In this document: positions 32,439 to 40,499 of the stretch, one piece after another
Layout of the letters: each line of letters starts with the position of its first letter
Numbering within the stretch: the first letter of the stretch is position 1
Origin: a virus
Length of the DNA stretch: 46,824 bases
Virus record (IMG/VR): IMGVR_UViG_3300042113_000153
Coordinates: 1-46,824 of that record
Reading direction: 5' to 3' (one strand)
Notes under the pieces: generated by a model
Told to the model about the DNA's origin: nothing
Databases searched by the model: none
The model's input: only the letters and a program-made list of their open reading frames with translations
Position numbers and translations under genes: made by a program

Positions 32439-33002
32439 ATGTCATTTATAGATACAATATTAAAAACTTTTACAAAAACACCTAAAGATCCAAACGCACC
32501 GAAACCAGCAGTTGGATCTAGAAGTGAACGTGAAGCAAAAATAAAAGATAAAGCAGGATTGGTTATTAACATATTTGCATTACTCTTAGCAGTCAATGCA
32601 TGGTATGGTGGTAAATTAAGTTCTATCGTATTAAATAATACTATTGCATCAAGCAATCAATGGGCATGGTATCAAGCAAAGAACGTGCGTGAATCTATCT
32701 ATGAAACTGCTGCATTACAAGCAACTAATGCAGAAAATAGAGAAAAAATGATTTTAGAAGCAAAACGCATGGAAAAAGATAAAAAAGAAATTGCTGAAAT
32801 TGCAAAGAAATTAGAAGCTGAACGTGATGATGCTAAAAAAAGAAGTCCATGGATTTCATATGCATCTACAGCATATCAACTGAGTATCGTATTACTCTCA
32901 GCGAGTATTTTAGCTGTAAGTATGCCATTATTTTATGCTAGTTATATAGTAGCATTAATTGGTATAATACTCTCATGCCAAGGACTTTGGCTTATAATAT
33001 AG
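32439..33002 (+). CDS. DUF4337-like membrane protein
   Basis: This 187-residue protein has a first membrane helix at about residues 39-56, a segment SSNQWAWYQAKNVRESIYE typical of DUF4337, then a long charged coiled coil (about 95-135). Two closely spaced helices lie at the C-terminus (about 146-187). The family is uncharacterised. It may form a membrane complex in the infected host. Confidence 0.65.
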   Translation: MSFIDTILKTFTKTPKDPNAPKPAVGSRSEREAKIKDKAGLVINIFALLLAVNAWYGGKLSSIVLNNTIASSNQWAWYQAKNVRESIYETAALQATNAENREKMILEAKRMEKDKKEIAEIAKKLEAERDDAKKRSPWISYASTAYQLSIVLLSASILAVSMPLFYASYIVALIGIILSCQGLWLII

Positions 33003-33050
33003 ACTAAATAGAATTTGAAGGCATATAATACAATAACAATAAGGATATAA

Positions 33051-33401
33051 ATGAGTAGTGAATTTAAAGTTAGTGATCAAACTAGTGTAGCTTTACCTAT
33101 TAAAAATATAGTAGCTATCATATCTGCTATTGTTGTGGCAGTATGGACTTATTTTGGTATTGTTGAAAGATTAAATAGACTTGAAACTAATGAAAAATTA
33201 ATGGCTCAAGATCTTCTTAAAAAAGCAGATCAAACTCCAAAGAATCAAGAATTATTTATGTTGATTGAATATCAAGCTAAAACAATAGAGAAACATACAA
33301 AACAATTAGAAGAAAATGTTCACACTAAAGTATTAATAGCTCAATTAGAAAAAAAAGTAGATAAACTAGAAAAACAATTAGATTCAATCAAAGTAAAATG
33401 A
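33051..33401 (+). CDS. Membrane-anchored coiled-coil protein
   Basis: This 116-residue protein has a transmembrane helix at about 19-38 and a C-terminal coiled coil (about 75-114). The topology is similar to the protein at 29911. The ribosome region AACAATAAGGATATAAA before the ATG is repeated almost exactly before the gene at 33632. Its stop overlaps the next ATG. Role unknown. Confidence 0.55.
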   Translation: MSSEFKVSDQTSVALPIKNIVAIISAIVVAVWTYFGIVERLNRLETNEKLMAQDLLKKADQTPKNQELFMLIEYQAKTIEKHTKQLEENVHTKVLIAQLEKKVDKLEKQLDSIKVK

Positions 33402-33610
33402 TAGAAGTAGTATTTGCATTATTAATGTATATGAATGGAAAATTAGAAGGATATTCTCCTAAAGCTAATATTGCAGATTGTTTAGAACAAAAAAGAAAAG
33501 TTGAAAGAGACCCAGGAAATAATGTAAACTGGAGCTGTAAAGAAGTGAAAGCCATTATAGAAGTAGATAAACATGGCGTTAAAAGAATCAAAGAAGTTAA
33601 ACAAGACTAA
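33398..33610 (+). CDS. Small hypothetical protein
   Basis: This 70-residue protein has a short hydrophobic N-terminus (about residues 2-13) too brief for a clear signal peptide. Two Cys (IADCLEQ, WSCKEV) and a Lys-rich tail follow. The start overlaps the preceding gene (ATGA). It may be periplasmic; no family recognised. Confidence 0.5.
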   Translation: MIEVVFALLMYMNGKLEGYSPKANIADCLEQKRKVERDPGNNVNWSCKEVKAIIEVDKHGVKRIKEVKQD

Positions 33611-33631
33611 TATAAACAATAAGGATATAAA

Positions 33632-33883
33632 ATGAGTGAAGTAAAAGAAACTACTGTGACAGTTCAAACAGGTCCAGCAGCAACTGTAATTGATGAAAAA
33701 AAAGTTGAAGTAAAATTAGTACAACCAACAGCAACTCCAGTAGTTGAAGCACCAAAGGTAGCAGCAACTCCTGAAGTAAATACAGCAACTAATACTATAG
33801 AAGTAAAAGTTGAAGCACCTAAAAATAGATTAATAGATGGTGCAGTAGATGCTTTAAATAAAAATTTAGATTTTAGAGTGTAA
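33632..33883 (+). CDS. Low-complexity Val/Pro/Thr-rich protein
   Basis: This 83-residue protein is rich in Val, Thr, Ala, Pro and Lys up to about residue 65 and probably disordered; a short ordered end (RLIDGAVDALNKNLDFRV) follows. It shares its ribosome-site sequence with the gene at 33051. Its stop overlaps the next ATG. Function unknown. Confidence 0.5.
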   Translation: MSEVKETTVTVQTGPAATVIDEKKVEVKLVQPTATPVVEAPKVAATPEVNTATNTIEVKVEAPKNRLIDGAVDALNKNLDFRV

Positions 33884-34218
33884 TGGAAGAAAATTTTAAA
33901 AAACAAATATTAAAAAAACTATCAAAACCTATATCGGATTATTTAAAAAAGAGACAACCTTTAAATAATGAAAACGATCCAGGAGAATATGATAGTGAAG
34001 GATCTATGGCAAAGAGCCAATTAACTTCTATTATTAATAATTCTAAAGAGATTAAAGAAATGCTTTTAGATAATGATAATCTTCCTGAATGGGTACAGAG
34101 TAAAATAACAAAAGCAGAAGATTATATATCAACATGCAAAGATTATTTAAAATCTGAAAGCACACAAAAATCTGAAAGTTTTAATGAAAGTTTTTCAGAT
34201 TATTTAAAAAAGAATTGA
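33883..34218 (+). CDS. Hypothetical helical protein
   Basis: This 111-residue protein is rich in Lys, Glu and Ser. Residues 35-85 (EYDSEGSMAKSQLTSIINNSKEIKEML... LPEWVQSKITKAEDYI-type pattern) resemble a compact helical unit seen in head-associated proteins of marine phages. The tail (SFNESFSDYLKK) is amphipathic. No enzymatic motif is visible. Confidence 0.5.
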   Translation: MEENFKKQILKKLSKPISDYLKKRQPLNNENDPGEYDSEGSMAKSQLTSIINNSKEIKEMLLDNDNLPEWVQSKITKAEDYISTCKDYLKSESTQKSESFNESFSDYLKKN

Positions 34219-34245
34219 ATATCTATATTATAGCTATAATAACAT

Positions 34246-34269
34246 AATAATTCTTCTAGAGGAATTATT
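34246..34269. terminator. Intergenic hairpin before the virion-protein genes
   Basis: A perfect 8-bp inverted repeat, AATAATTC/GAATTATT, has an 8-nt loop that itself contains TCTAGA. It lies 20 nt upstream of ATG 34290 and is A/T-rich without a U-run, so a processing or stabilising role is as likely as termination. Confidence 0.45.
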
Positions 34270-34289
34270 TAAACTAAAGGAAATACAAA

Positions 34290-34757
34290 ATGGCACTATT
34301 TGGAAACAAAGATACAAAAGCTATTACAGGAACTGCAGCTGTGACTAACGGATCAGCTACATTGACTGGAACAGGAACTGCTTTCACTACTGAATTGAAA
34401 ACAGGAAATACTGTCGTAATAGCAACTGTAGAATATAGAGTCGTAAGTATTACTTCAAACACAGTAGCAACTTTACATAAAAACTATGCAGGTTCAACTG
34501 CATCTGGTTTAACTATAAGTGCTAATGAGCAACCAGCATCTCTTAGTGATGCTGATCTTGCGAGTGTTTATGGTGTAGATGCTACAGAAGCAACTATCGC
34601 TGCAAACAGACAAAAAGGTTTGACGACTCCAGGATGGGTAAAATATTCAACCTATACTGATGCGCAAAGTAATACAAGACATAAATCTGAAGTACTCGTA
34701 GCAATGTCATCTATAACAGGTGATGCTAACGACGATGCAGTACTAGCAGATTCGTAA
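34290..34757 (+). CDS. Putative virion protein (small Ala/Thr-rich beta protein)
   Basis: This 155-residue protein has a beta-rich N-terminal part, AVTNGSATLTGTGTAFTTELKTGNTV then EYRVVSIT, the common phage surface-protein module that lists material around a sharp transition. The C-terminal half contains PGWVKYSTYTDAQSNTRHKSEVLVAM. Similar small structural proteins are widespread in marine T4-like phages. It is flanked by two hairpins and preceded by TAAAGGAAA, suggesting strong separate expression. Confidence 0.65.
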   Translation: MALFGNKDTKAITGTAAVTNGSATLTGTGTAFTTELKTGNTVVIATVEYRVVSITSNTVATLHKNYAGSTASGLTISANEQPASLSDADLASVYGVDATEATIAANRQKGLTTPGWVKYSTYTDAQSNTRHKSEVLVAMSSITGDANDDAVLADS

Positions 34758-34784
34758 AATAAATAAAAATATAATCCTAGAGTT

Positions 34785-34812
34785 GGGATGGTTAGATAAA
34801 AATAACCATCCC
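34785..34812. terminator. Strong intergenic hairpin
   Basis: GGGATGGTTA (34785-34794) and TAACCATCCC (34803-34812) form a perfect 10-bp stem with an 8-nt A-rich loop. It lies 28 nt after the upstream stop and 28 nt before the next ATG. No U-tract follows. It may terminate or protect the transcript of the small virion protein. Confidence 0.6.
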
Positions 34813-34839
34813 CTCTATAACATAGAATAGGAAAACACA

Positions 34840-35433
34840 ATGGCTGATCAAAAAATATCAGATCTAACAGCTGCAACCAGTGCTGCTGGTGCAGATCTAT
34901 TTACACTCGTACAGGGTGGTTCAAATAAAAAAATAACAATAACAAACTTTTTAGCAAACTTGAATTCTGCTGTGATAGTAAATTCAAATGGTGCTGACCA
35001 AGATACTCGTATCTCTGGAGATAATGATAACAATCTATTTTTCACAGATGCTTCTAGTGATAGAGTAGGTATCGGTACTGCTACTCCAGGACAAAAACTT
35101 GATGTTGCTGGAAACTTAGCGATATCGAATGGGTTTTTAACTTTTTCACAAACACCACAAGCTGCAACAGGTAATGCTGCTGCAAGTTTAACAACAGCAA
35201 TAACTAATTTTACTCTATCTTCTGGAGGTGATTCTCTATCTCTCGCAGCAGGTACAACAGGACAAGTTAAAATTATAAATGTTATAGCAGGTGCTGGAAG
35301 TGTATCAATTAACGTTGCAACTAGAGTTGGTTTTACAACAATTAATAGTAGTGTGGTTGGTGCTTCAATAACGTTATTAGCATTAACTAGTGGATGGATT
35401 ATTCTATCAGCTAGAAATATGACAATAGCATAA
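34840..35433 (+). CDS. Tail-fibre-like structural protein
   Basis: This 197-residue protein starts with ADQKISDLTAAT and has a RVGIGTATPGQKLDVAGN segment, the repeat that precedes fibre tips and chaperone domains in many tail-fibre proteins. It is beta-rich throughout, with a Gly/Ala/Thr composition typical of trimeric fibres. The protein is short, so it is probably a fibre subunit or decoration rather than a whole long fibre. Its last part (VSINVATRVGFTTINSS...GWIILSARN) resembles a surface domain. Confidence 0.65.
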   Translation: MADQKISDLTAATSAAGADLFTLVQGGSNKKITITNFLANLNSAVIVNSNGADQDTRISGDNDNNLFFTDASSDRVGIGTATPGQKLDVAGNLAISNGFLTFSQTPQAATGNAAASLTTAITNFTLSSGGDSLSLAAGTTGQVKIINVIAGAGSVSINVATRVGFTTINSSVVGASITLLALTSGWIILSARNMTIA

Positions 35434-35454
35434 TATATAATAAAGGTTTAAATT

Positions 35455-35676
35455 ATGACATATGATGTAAAAAGTAAAATTGAAGAATATTCTAAAATAT
35501 TAGTAGAAAAACAAAATTTTTTAGTTCAACTTCGTAATACAACAGCTCAAACTATAAAAGAGATTGATATGTTGACTGGTGCGATACAAGCATTAAATGA
35601 AATAGTTAGTTCAACTAAAGAAAAAGAAGAAACTTTAACCAAAGATAATGACAGAGCTAAAACTAGCGGAAAATAA
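35455..35676 (+). CDS. Small coiled-coil protein
   Basis: This 73-residue protein forms two helices, residues 4-27 and 30-65, probably as a helical hairpin. Such short proteins next to fibre genes sometimes act as assembly factors, but no direct evidence is present. It overlaps the next gene by 29 nt. Confidence 0.5.
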   Translation: MTYDVKSKIEEYSKILVEKQNFLVQLRNTTAQTIKEIDMLTGAIQALNEIVSSTKEKEETLTKDNDRAKTSGK

Positions 35677-36037
35677 TTTCCTAAGTTATGCTATTAAATA
35701 TTATGATAATCCTACTATTGGAAATTTATCAGAATTTGAAGATGATTTAAAAAGATTTATTCATCTTTCTAAACTGTTAAAAAGATATAAACTTTCTTTA
35801 AATATAGATGATTTAAAAGAAAGACTTATATTAAATCATATAATTATTATCTATAATCTTTGGGGAAAATCAGCAACTAAAATGTTATTCTTTAAGGTAG
35901 GTGAAGAAAATTGGGATGTATTAATTCCTTTCCTTACCTATCTTGGAAGACTGCCTGAGTTTATTCCAGATACAGCAGTTCGTACAACAAGTTTGTTGAT
36001 TGATGAAAACGTACAAAAAAAATTAAGAGAAATATAA
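35648..36037 (+). CDS. Conserved marine-phage protein
   Basis: This 129-residue helical protein has the pattern NFLSYAIKYYDNP...EFEDDLKRFIHLSKLLKRY...LKERLILNHIIIIYN. It is a family I recognise from the structural regions of marine T4-like phages. The family's role is not known to me. It overlaps the previous gene and its stop overlaps the next ATG. Confidence 0.65.
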   Translation: MTELKLAENNFLSYAIKYYDNPTIGNLSEFEDDLKRFIHLSKLLKRYKLSLNIDDLKERLILNHIIIIYNLWGKSATKMLFFKVGEENWDVLIPFLTYLGRLPEFIPDTAVRTTSLLIDENVQKKLREI

Positions 36038-36807
36038 TGGCAAATCTAGTAGTAGATAATCTTATTGCTTTAAGAATTTTATATTTGCTTGTCACACCTT
36101 TCACAAAGACAAAAGCATATGAATATGGAATTATTGATGACAAAGGCAATTATCTTAAAAAATATTCAGAATTAAAAACTTCAGCAGAACGTGAATCATT
36201 TTCGTATTTGCATCGATTAGTTTTTAAATTAAAAATGTTATTAGCAAAACTTCCTGGAGGAGATAATCGTTTAAAGTCTATTGTAGCAGCATTATATTTA
36301 ATTAAAGAATTTTATATTAAAAAAGAATCATTATACTTAGTTGAATCAAGATATAATGAATTGTTATCATCTAATGAGAGAATGAATTTAGATGAACAAG
36401 AAGTAAAAGAATTTTTAAGAGATTTATATTTAACAGAAGAAGTACAAGAAGATATAGCAAATGTCACAGGTGCTGGTGTAAGTACAGATGCCCCAGTTGT
36501 TTCAAAGAAAGCTGCAAGACGTTATGCTATGTTTAATGTTAAAGATTCTATATATGATAAATTTAAAAATGGTAAAACTAAATGGACTCGTTGGTCTGAA
36601 TATTTAAATTTAGAAGATGAAGGAGAAAATTTAATTTATAATTTTGCTCGTAAAAATCCTAAAGGAATTATAGTTTTAAAAAATGGTAATAAAATGAAAG
36701 CCATTCGTTTTAATCGTTATGGTGGTGGATCTTGGTCTTCTATTAAAAGAAATAAAGAATCAAAAGAACAAGAAATAGCAAATATAGTAGCAACAGAATT
36801 GAATTAA
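36037..36807 (+). CDS. Conserved marine-phage structural-region protein
   Basis: This 256-residue protein has an N-terminal domain with LRILYLLVTPFTKTKAYEYGIID and HRLVFKLKMLLAKLPGGDNRLKSIVAALYLIKE. These blocks are conserved in marine T4-like phages. A separate C-terminal domain (about 175-256) carries KFKNGKTKWTRWSEYLN and IVLKNGNKMKAIRFNRYGGG. It is probably virion-associated, but the location is unknown. Confidence 0.65.
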   Translation: MANLVVDNLIALRILYLLVTPFTKTKAYEYGIIDDKGNYLKKYSELKTSAERESFSYLHRLVFKLKMLLAKLPGGDNRLKSIVAALYLIKEFYIKKESLYLVESRYNELLSSNERMNLDEQEVKEFLRDLYLTEEVQEDIANVTGAGVSTDAPVVSKKAARRYAMFNVKDSIYDKFKNGKTKWTRWSEYLNLEDEGENLIYNFARKNPKGIIVLKNGNKMKAIRFNRYGGGSWSSIKRNKESKEQEIANIVATELN

Positions 36808-36810
36808 TTT

Positions 36811-37473
36811 ATGTTTGAATTTTTAAGTATAAAATCATTAAGTAGTTTTTTCACATTATCAACATTATTTACATTAATACCTGATTTTGTGTTTCATGCA
36901 ATATTTTTTACAGGTTTAGTAGGATTTATAATTACATCTATTCCTTTTATACCAATCCCACTTAAATTTTTTTATCGTATAATGTTTTTAATTGTATTAA
37001 TAGTAGGAACATGGTTAGAAGGATTAAATTATGCAAATAGTTCTTCTACAACTAAAAAAATATTAAAAGAAAGTAAAGATAAAATAAAAACATACGAAAA
37101 GCAAATAAAAGATTTATCTGAAGCTTCAGATAAAAACTTAGAAAGAATAGTTAAAAGAATAAATGAAAGAGGTGAAAATGTCCATGCAAAAGTATCAAAA
37201 ATTATCCCTGACAATCTTAATAGGCAGTGTGCTCTTCCTTATGATGTCAAATTGCTCCATAATGAAGCAATCACAGGTATCCCCGAAATACCCAATGCCA
37301 CCAGAGGTGTTGATGGAAAGTCCAAAACAAATGAAAACGATAAAGTAGAATTAAAAACGTTATTAGAAACAACTGTTGATAATTACACAGAATGTAATAT
37401 AATACGTGAGAAATTAATTGCTTTACAAAATTGGGTAAAAGAAGCAGAAAGATTACAAAAAAATGTCAGATAA
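36811..37473 (+). CDS. Rz: Rz-like inner-membrane spanin
   Basis: This 220-residue protein has an N-terminal hydrophobic region with two or three segments (about residues 10-72), then a periplasmic coiled coil (about 80-120). A C-terminal part with CALPYDVKLLHNEAITG and TVDNYTECNIIREKLIALQNWVKE follows; this motif pair marks Rz-like proteins in many marine phages. It spans to the outer-membrane lipoprotein to fuse the membranes in the last step of lysis. The gene contains an Rz1 gene in another frame (37178-37348). More than one membrane segment is unusual for an i-spanin. Confidence 0.75.
   Translation: MFEFLSIKSLSSFFTLSTLFTLIPDFVFHAIFFTGLVGFIITSIPFIPIPLKFFYRIMFLIVLIVGTWLEGLNYANSSSTTKKILKESKDKIKTYEKQIKDLSEASDKNLERIVKRINERGENVHAKVSKIIPDNLNRQCALPYDVKLLHNEAITGIPEIPNATRGVDGKSKTNENDKVELKTLLETTVDNYTECNIIREKLIALQNWVKEAERLQKNVR
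37178..37348 (+). CDS. Rz1: Rz1-like outer-membrane spanin lipoprotein, embedded in Rz
   Basis: This 56-residue protein is wholly inside the Rz gene in the +1 frame. It has a signal peptide ending in LMMSNC (Cys26, a non-standard Asn before it) and a short mature part with Pro-rich PKYPMPPEV, typical of Rz1. ATG 37178 follows AGAGGTG, a good ribosome site; an upstream in-frame ATG (37163) is less likely. It pairs with Rz through the periplasm at lysis. The lipobox residue is unusual, so lipidation is a prediction. Confidence 0.65.
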   Translation: MSMQKYQKLSLTILIGSVLFLMMSNCSIMKQSQVSPKYPMPPEVLMESPKQMKTIK

Positions 37474-37906
37474 CTATGAAAATAATAATGGTAATGGAAA
37501 TGGAAATACTAAGTCACGTTTCGTTAAATTAACATCTGATATTGAATTACTTAAAACATTATTAAATAAACTTGATAAAAATGTAGATAAATTAGCAGAT
37601 GCTTCATTAGAAGTAAGTAAATTAATTTCTCAACACGAAGTAAGACTAGAAAATAACGAACAAAAAAGTGAACATTTAAATAACGAAATACACGATTTAA
37701 ATATGCGTATAATGGATGTGCATAAAGAAATTAAAGAAGTAAGCCATCATTTATCGAATACAAGTTCGAATAATATTGAGAAATTAGCAAATAAAGTACA
37801 GAATATTGAACGTTGGAAATGGTATGCTGGTGGTGCTATTTTAGCTATTGCAATGGGTATGGAATATAAGAATATATCCCAAATATTATTAAAAATATTT
37901 AATTAA
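37463..37906 (+). CDS. Coiled-coil protein with C-terminal membrane helix (XhlA/holin-like?)
   Basis: This 147-residue protein has a disordered Asn/Gly-rich start, then a long coiled coil (about 25-115) and a single C-terminal membrane helix (about 121-136), the layout of XhlA-type holin-associated proteins. It directly overlaps the spanin gene. This suggests a role in lysis timing or as a holin, though no endolysin is seen nearby. The family call is by topology and position. Confidence 0.45.
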   Translation: MSDNYENNNGNGNGNTKSRFVKLTSDIELLKTLLNKLDKNVDKLADASLEVSKLISQHEVRLENNEQKSEHLNNEIHDLNMRIMDVHKEIKEVSHHLSNTSSNNIEKLANKVQNIERWKWYAGGAILAIAMGMEYKNISQILLKIFN

Positions 37907-37911
37907 GGCAC

Positions 37912-37940
37912 TTTACATACAAGTTAAAATATAGTATAAT
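37912..37940 (+). promoter_or_regulatory. Early-type promoter, near-leaderless
   Basis: TTTACA (37912-37917, then TACAAG) and TATAAT (37935-37940) have a 17-bp spacer and an extended TAG. Predicted initiation is near 37947, four bases before ATG 37951. It separates the lysis and virion region from the primase/RNR region. Confidence 0.8.
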
Positions 37941-37950
37941 ATACGTTATT

Positions 37951-38979
37951 ATGTTGTTTATTGACATTAAATACGTTGATTTAGTATCTCCAAAATTAAG
38001 GAATTTTAAAAAGAAAAACACTTATCTTTGGAACTTTAGTTGTCCAATATGTAAAGATTCTAAACGTAATGTATTGAAAGCAAGAGGGTTTATTTACAAG
38101 ATTAAGAATAATTTAAACTTCAAATGCCATAATTGCAGTGCTAGTATGGGGTTGAGTAATTTTTTAAAATTTATTGATCCTAAATTAGAAAGTGAATACA
38201 ATGTTGAAAAATATAAAAGTAATTCTAAAGTTGGAGTCTCTAAAGAACCGATTAAAGACTTCTTTGACCAATTTAAACCAGAAAATGAGAAACAAACTAT
38301 TTCTGTTCTTCCTAATGCTGAGTGTGTCACCACTCTACAAATTGAACATCCTGTTCGTAAGTACTTATCAAAACGTAAAATACCAACTGAATACCTTGCA
38401 TCTTTATATTGGGTTAATACATTTAAAAAATGGGTTAATGAAAATATTGCACCAAAATTTGCTTCGATTGAAGAAGATCATCCAAGGTTAATAATACCAT
38501 TTTACGATAAGAAAAAGAATTTACTTGCAATACAAGGACGTACTTTAGGAAAAGAATTACCAAAGTATTATACAATTAAGACAAACGAGAAAAACGAAAA
38601 GATATTTGGTTTAGAAAAGTTAGATGAGAATAAGACTATATATGCTGTTGAAGGACCAATTGATAGTATGTTCTTACCTAATGCTGTTGCTGTTGCAGGT
38701 ACTTCTTTTGAAAGTAAAAGACTTTTAAAAAATAAAGAACGTGTAATAGTAATAATAGATAATGAACCAAGAAATGTTGAAATTTGTAAATCTATATATA
38801 AGTGTATAAACTTAGGATATGGAGTTTGTTTGCTTCCTTCAAATATATCTGGTAAAGATATAAATGAAATAGTTTTAAAACAACCTAAAATAAATATAGT
38901 AAATTTAATTAATGAAAATACGTATCGTGGACTAGAAGCAGAACTTGCTTTTAATAAATGGGTACGTTGTAAAATATAG
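37951..38979 (+). CDS. gp61: DNA primase (DnaG/TOPRIM type)
   Basis: This 342-residue protein (T4 gp61: 342) has an N-terminal zinc-binding domain with CPIC (C31, C34) and CHNC (C59, C62). A TOPRIM domain with YAVEGPIDSMFLP (catalytic Glu near residue 234) and VIVIIDNE (near 268-275) follows. It makes RNA primers with the gp41 helicase. It is transcribed from its own early-type promoter with almost no leader. Unlike T4, it lies about 20 kb from the helicase gene and beside the ribonucleotide reductase block. Confidence 0.93.
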   Translation: MLFIDIKYVDLVSPKLRNFKKKNTYLWNFSCPICKDSKRNVLKARGFIYKIKNNLNFKCHNCSASMGLSNFLKFIDPKLESEYNVEKYKSNSKVGVSKEPIKDFFDQFKPENEKQTISVLPNAECVTTLQIEHPVRKYLSKRKIPTEYLASLYWVNTFKKWVNENIAPKFASIEEDHPRLIIPFYDKKKNLLAIQGRTLGKELPKYYTIKTNEKNEKIFGLEKLDENKTIYAVEGPIDSMFLPNAVAVAGTSFESKRLLKNKERVIVIIDNEPRNVEICKSIYKCINLGYGVCLLPSNISGKDINEIVLKQPKINIVNLINENTYRGLEAELAFNKWVRCKI

Positions 38980-38986
38980 AGGAAAT

Positions 38987-39361
38987 ATGAGCGACGATAA
39001 TAATACAATTGATATAACAAAAATACAAGAACAACAAAGACGTGTAGAACATGAACAAAATGTTCTTCTTCAACCTCTTTGGAGATCTGTTATGAATATT
39101 AAGACACCAAGACAAGCTATATCTTGTGCTTCAGCAATGATTGTTGCTGGTAAAGATTTACTTGTGTTAGAGTTAGGCAAAGATGTCGCTAGAAATTTTA
39201 TTGATAATCTAAATTATGATACACTTGACTTAGTCACAAGCAAACAAATAGAAATACAAAGAGAGTTAGATAAAATAGCACAAGAAGCTATTTCTCCAAC
39301 AGTAGTAAAAGCAGATTTTACTAAAAATAAAAACAAGGAAGAAAAAAATGACAAACAATAA
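38987..39361 (+). CDS. Hypothetical protein downstream of primase
   Basis: This 124-residue protein starts at ATG 38987, preceded by AGAGGAAAT; a longer in-frame start would lie within the primase gene. Residues 30-75 (LWRSVMNIKTPRQAISCASAMIVAGKDLLVLEL) form a helical core and the C-terminus is Lys/Asn-rich. No family is recognised. It is followed by three very short genes. Confidence 0.55.
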   Translation: MSDDNNTIDITKIQEQQRRVEHEQNVLLQPLWRSVMNIKTPRQAISCASAMIVAGKDLLVLELGKDVARNFIDNLNYDTLDLVTSKQIEIQRELDKIAQEAISPTVVKADFTKNKNKEEKNDKQ

Positions 39362-39548
39362 ATTCGATAGAACGATGGCAATATATTCTGCTAATCAAGA
39401 AATCGAGAAAAAAGAAAAAGCTTTATTGAGAGCAAGAAAAGAAGTTGAAATAAATGCGAATGGAACTTCTGGATATTCTATTAAAGAAGGAAAAAATGCT
39501 GGTAAAGTGGTTGGTCATATTAAGAAAGATAAAAATATTATTGAGTAA
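39348..39548 (+). CDS. Small hypothetical protein
   Basis: This 66-residue polar, Lys/Glu-rich protein has an N-terminal helix (about 8-34) and a Gly-rich end (SGYSIKEGKNAGKVVGHIKK). It starts within the preceding gene. No function seen. Confidence 0.45.
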   Translation: MTNNKFDRTMAIYSANQEIEKKEKALLRARKEVEINANGTSGYSIKEGKNAGKVVGHIKKDKNIIE

Positions 39549-39552
39549 TTAA

Positions 39553-39756
39553 ATGTTGAATTGGTTATTTTATACCATTCCAGCAAACAAAAGACTACAT
39601 TATGGAATTTGTTTATGGTTGGTTTTGTGGATTATACCTGAATACATACTTAAAATACAATTTACAGTATTAATGCAATTTATAAACTTTATAACATACG
39701 ATATAATGTATTTTCAAATGTTAAAGTGGGAAAATATTTTTAAGGATGATGAATAA
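39553..39756 (+). CDS. Small membrane protein
   Basis: This 67-residue protein has two hydrophobic stretches (about residues 20-37 and 37-55), likely membrane-embedded, with aromatic-rich flanks. The stop overlaps the next ATG (TAATG). No family recognised. Confidence 0.5.
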   Translation: MLNWLFYTIPANKRLHYGICLWLVLWIIPEYILKIQFTVLMQFINFITYDIMYFQMLKWENIFKDDE

Positions 39757-39941
39757 TGCCAGCAAAAGATAAACAACCTGAAGTTATAGGACATAACGAA
39801 GAAACATTTGAGTTTTTTACCAAGTTAGCGAAAGAACATAAACAAAAAGTATTACGACAAAGTGAATTGATGAAAAATGTTGATATGAATAAAATAGATA
39901 TAACAGAAATTCATAATATTATAAACAAAGCACATGAATAA
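39756..39941 (+). CDS. Small helical protein
   Basis: This 61-residue charged protein has two helices (about 13-35 and 49-60). It overlaps both neighbours, and its end lies within the oxygenase gene start. Role unknown. Confidence 0.45.
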   Translation: MPAKDKQPEVIGHNEETFEFFTKLAKEHKQKVLRQSELMKNVDMNKIDITEIHNIINKAHE

Positions 39942-40491
39942 AACTTGCTTGCATATTGAGAATAGACAATTAACTATATTTGATGACTTATATTCAGCAG
40001 CAGATAGAGAAAGACTTTATTCTTTTTGTTCAACTAGACATTTTACTACAGATGGAAGTGACACAGCAAGATTAGAATATAAAGGCGATTTTAATTTATA
40101 CTGCAATCTACTCGCAGGCAACCAATTACAACAATCAAACTTTCTTAATTTAGAAGGAACTAAAGAAATACTCTCAATGCTTGATGGGTATGAGATTATT
40201 CAAGCAAGAGTTAATCTAAGTACACTCCACGATCGTAATCGTTTTCATTGTGATGCTGCAGGTTCAAACGATGTAAGAACTATATTATATTATCCTAATA
40301 TGACATGGAATATTGAATGGGGTGGTTATACTATGTTCACAAATCAAAATATGAGTAAATTAGAATATTGTTCTTTTTATATTCCAGGAAGAGCAATACT
40401 TTTTGATGGCACTATACCACATTGTATCTCATCACCAAGTCCATCAGCTCCAACTTATAGATTCAGTTTTGTAATTCAATACTACAGATAA
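39934..40491 (+). CDS. 2OG/Fe(II) oxygenase
   Basis: This 185-residue protein has a double-stranded beta helix with RFHCDAAG (H105, D107), a distal IPHCIS (H163) and YRFSFVIQY (R176 for 2-oxoglutarate). The block RTILYYPNMTWNIEWGGYTMF is typical of the prolyl-4-hydroxylase-like family, with GRAILFDGT before the distal His. Phage members may hydroxylate proteins or nucleotides. It lies directly before nrdA, so a link to nucleotide metabolism is possible but not shown. Confidence 0.85.
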   Translation: MNKTCLHIENRQLTIFDDLYSAADRERLYSFCSTRHFTTDGSDTARLEYKGDFNLYCNLLAGNQLQQSNFLNLEGTKEILSMLDGYEIIQARVNLSTLHDRNRFHCDAAGSNDVRTILYYPNMTWNIEWGGYTMFTNQNMSKLEYCSFYIPGRAILFDGTIPHCISSPSPSAPTYRFSFVIQYYR

Positions 40492-40499
40492 AAAAAAAT

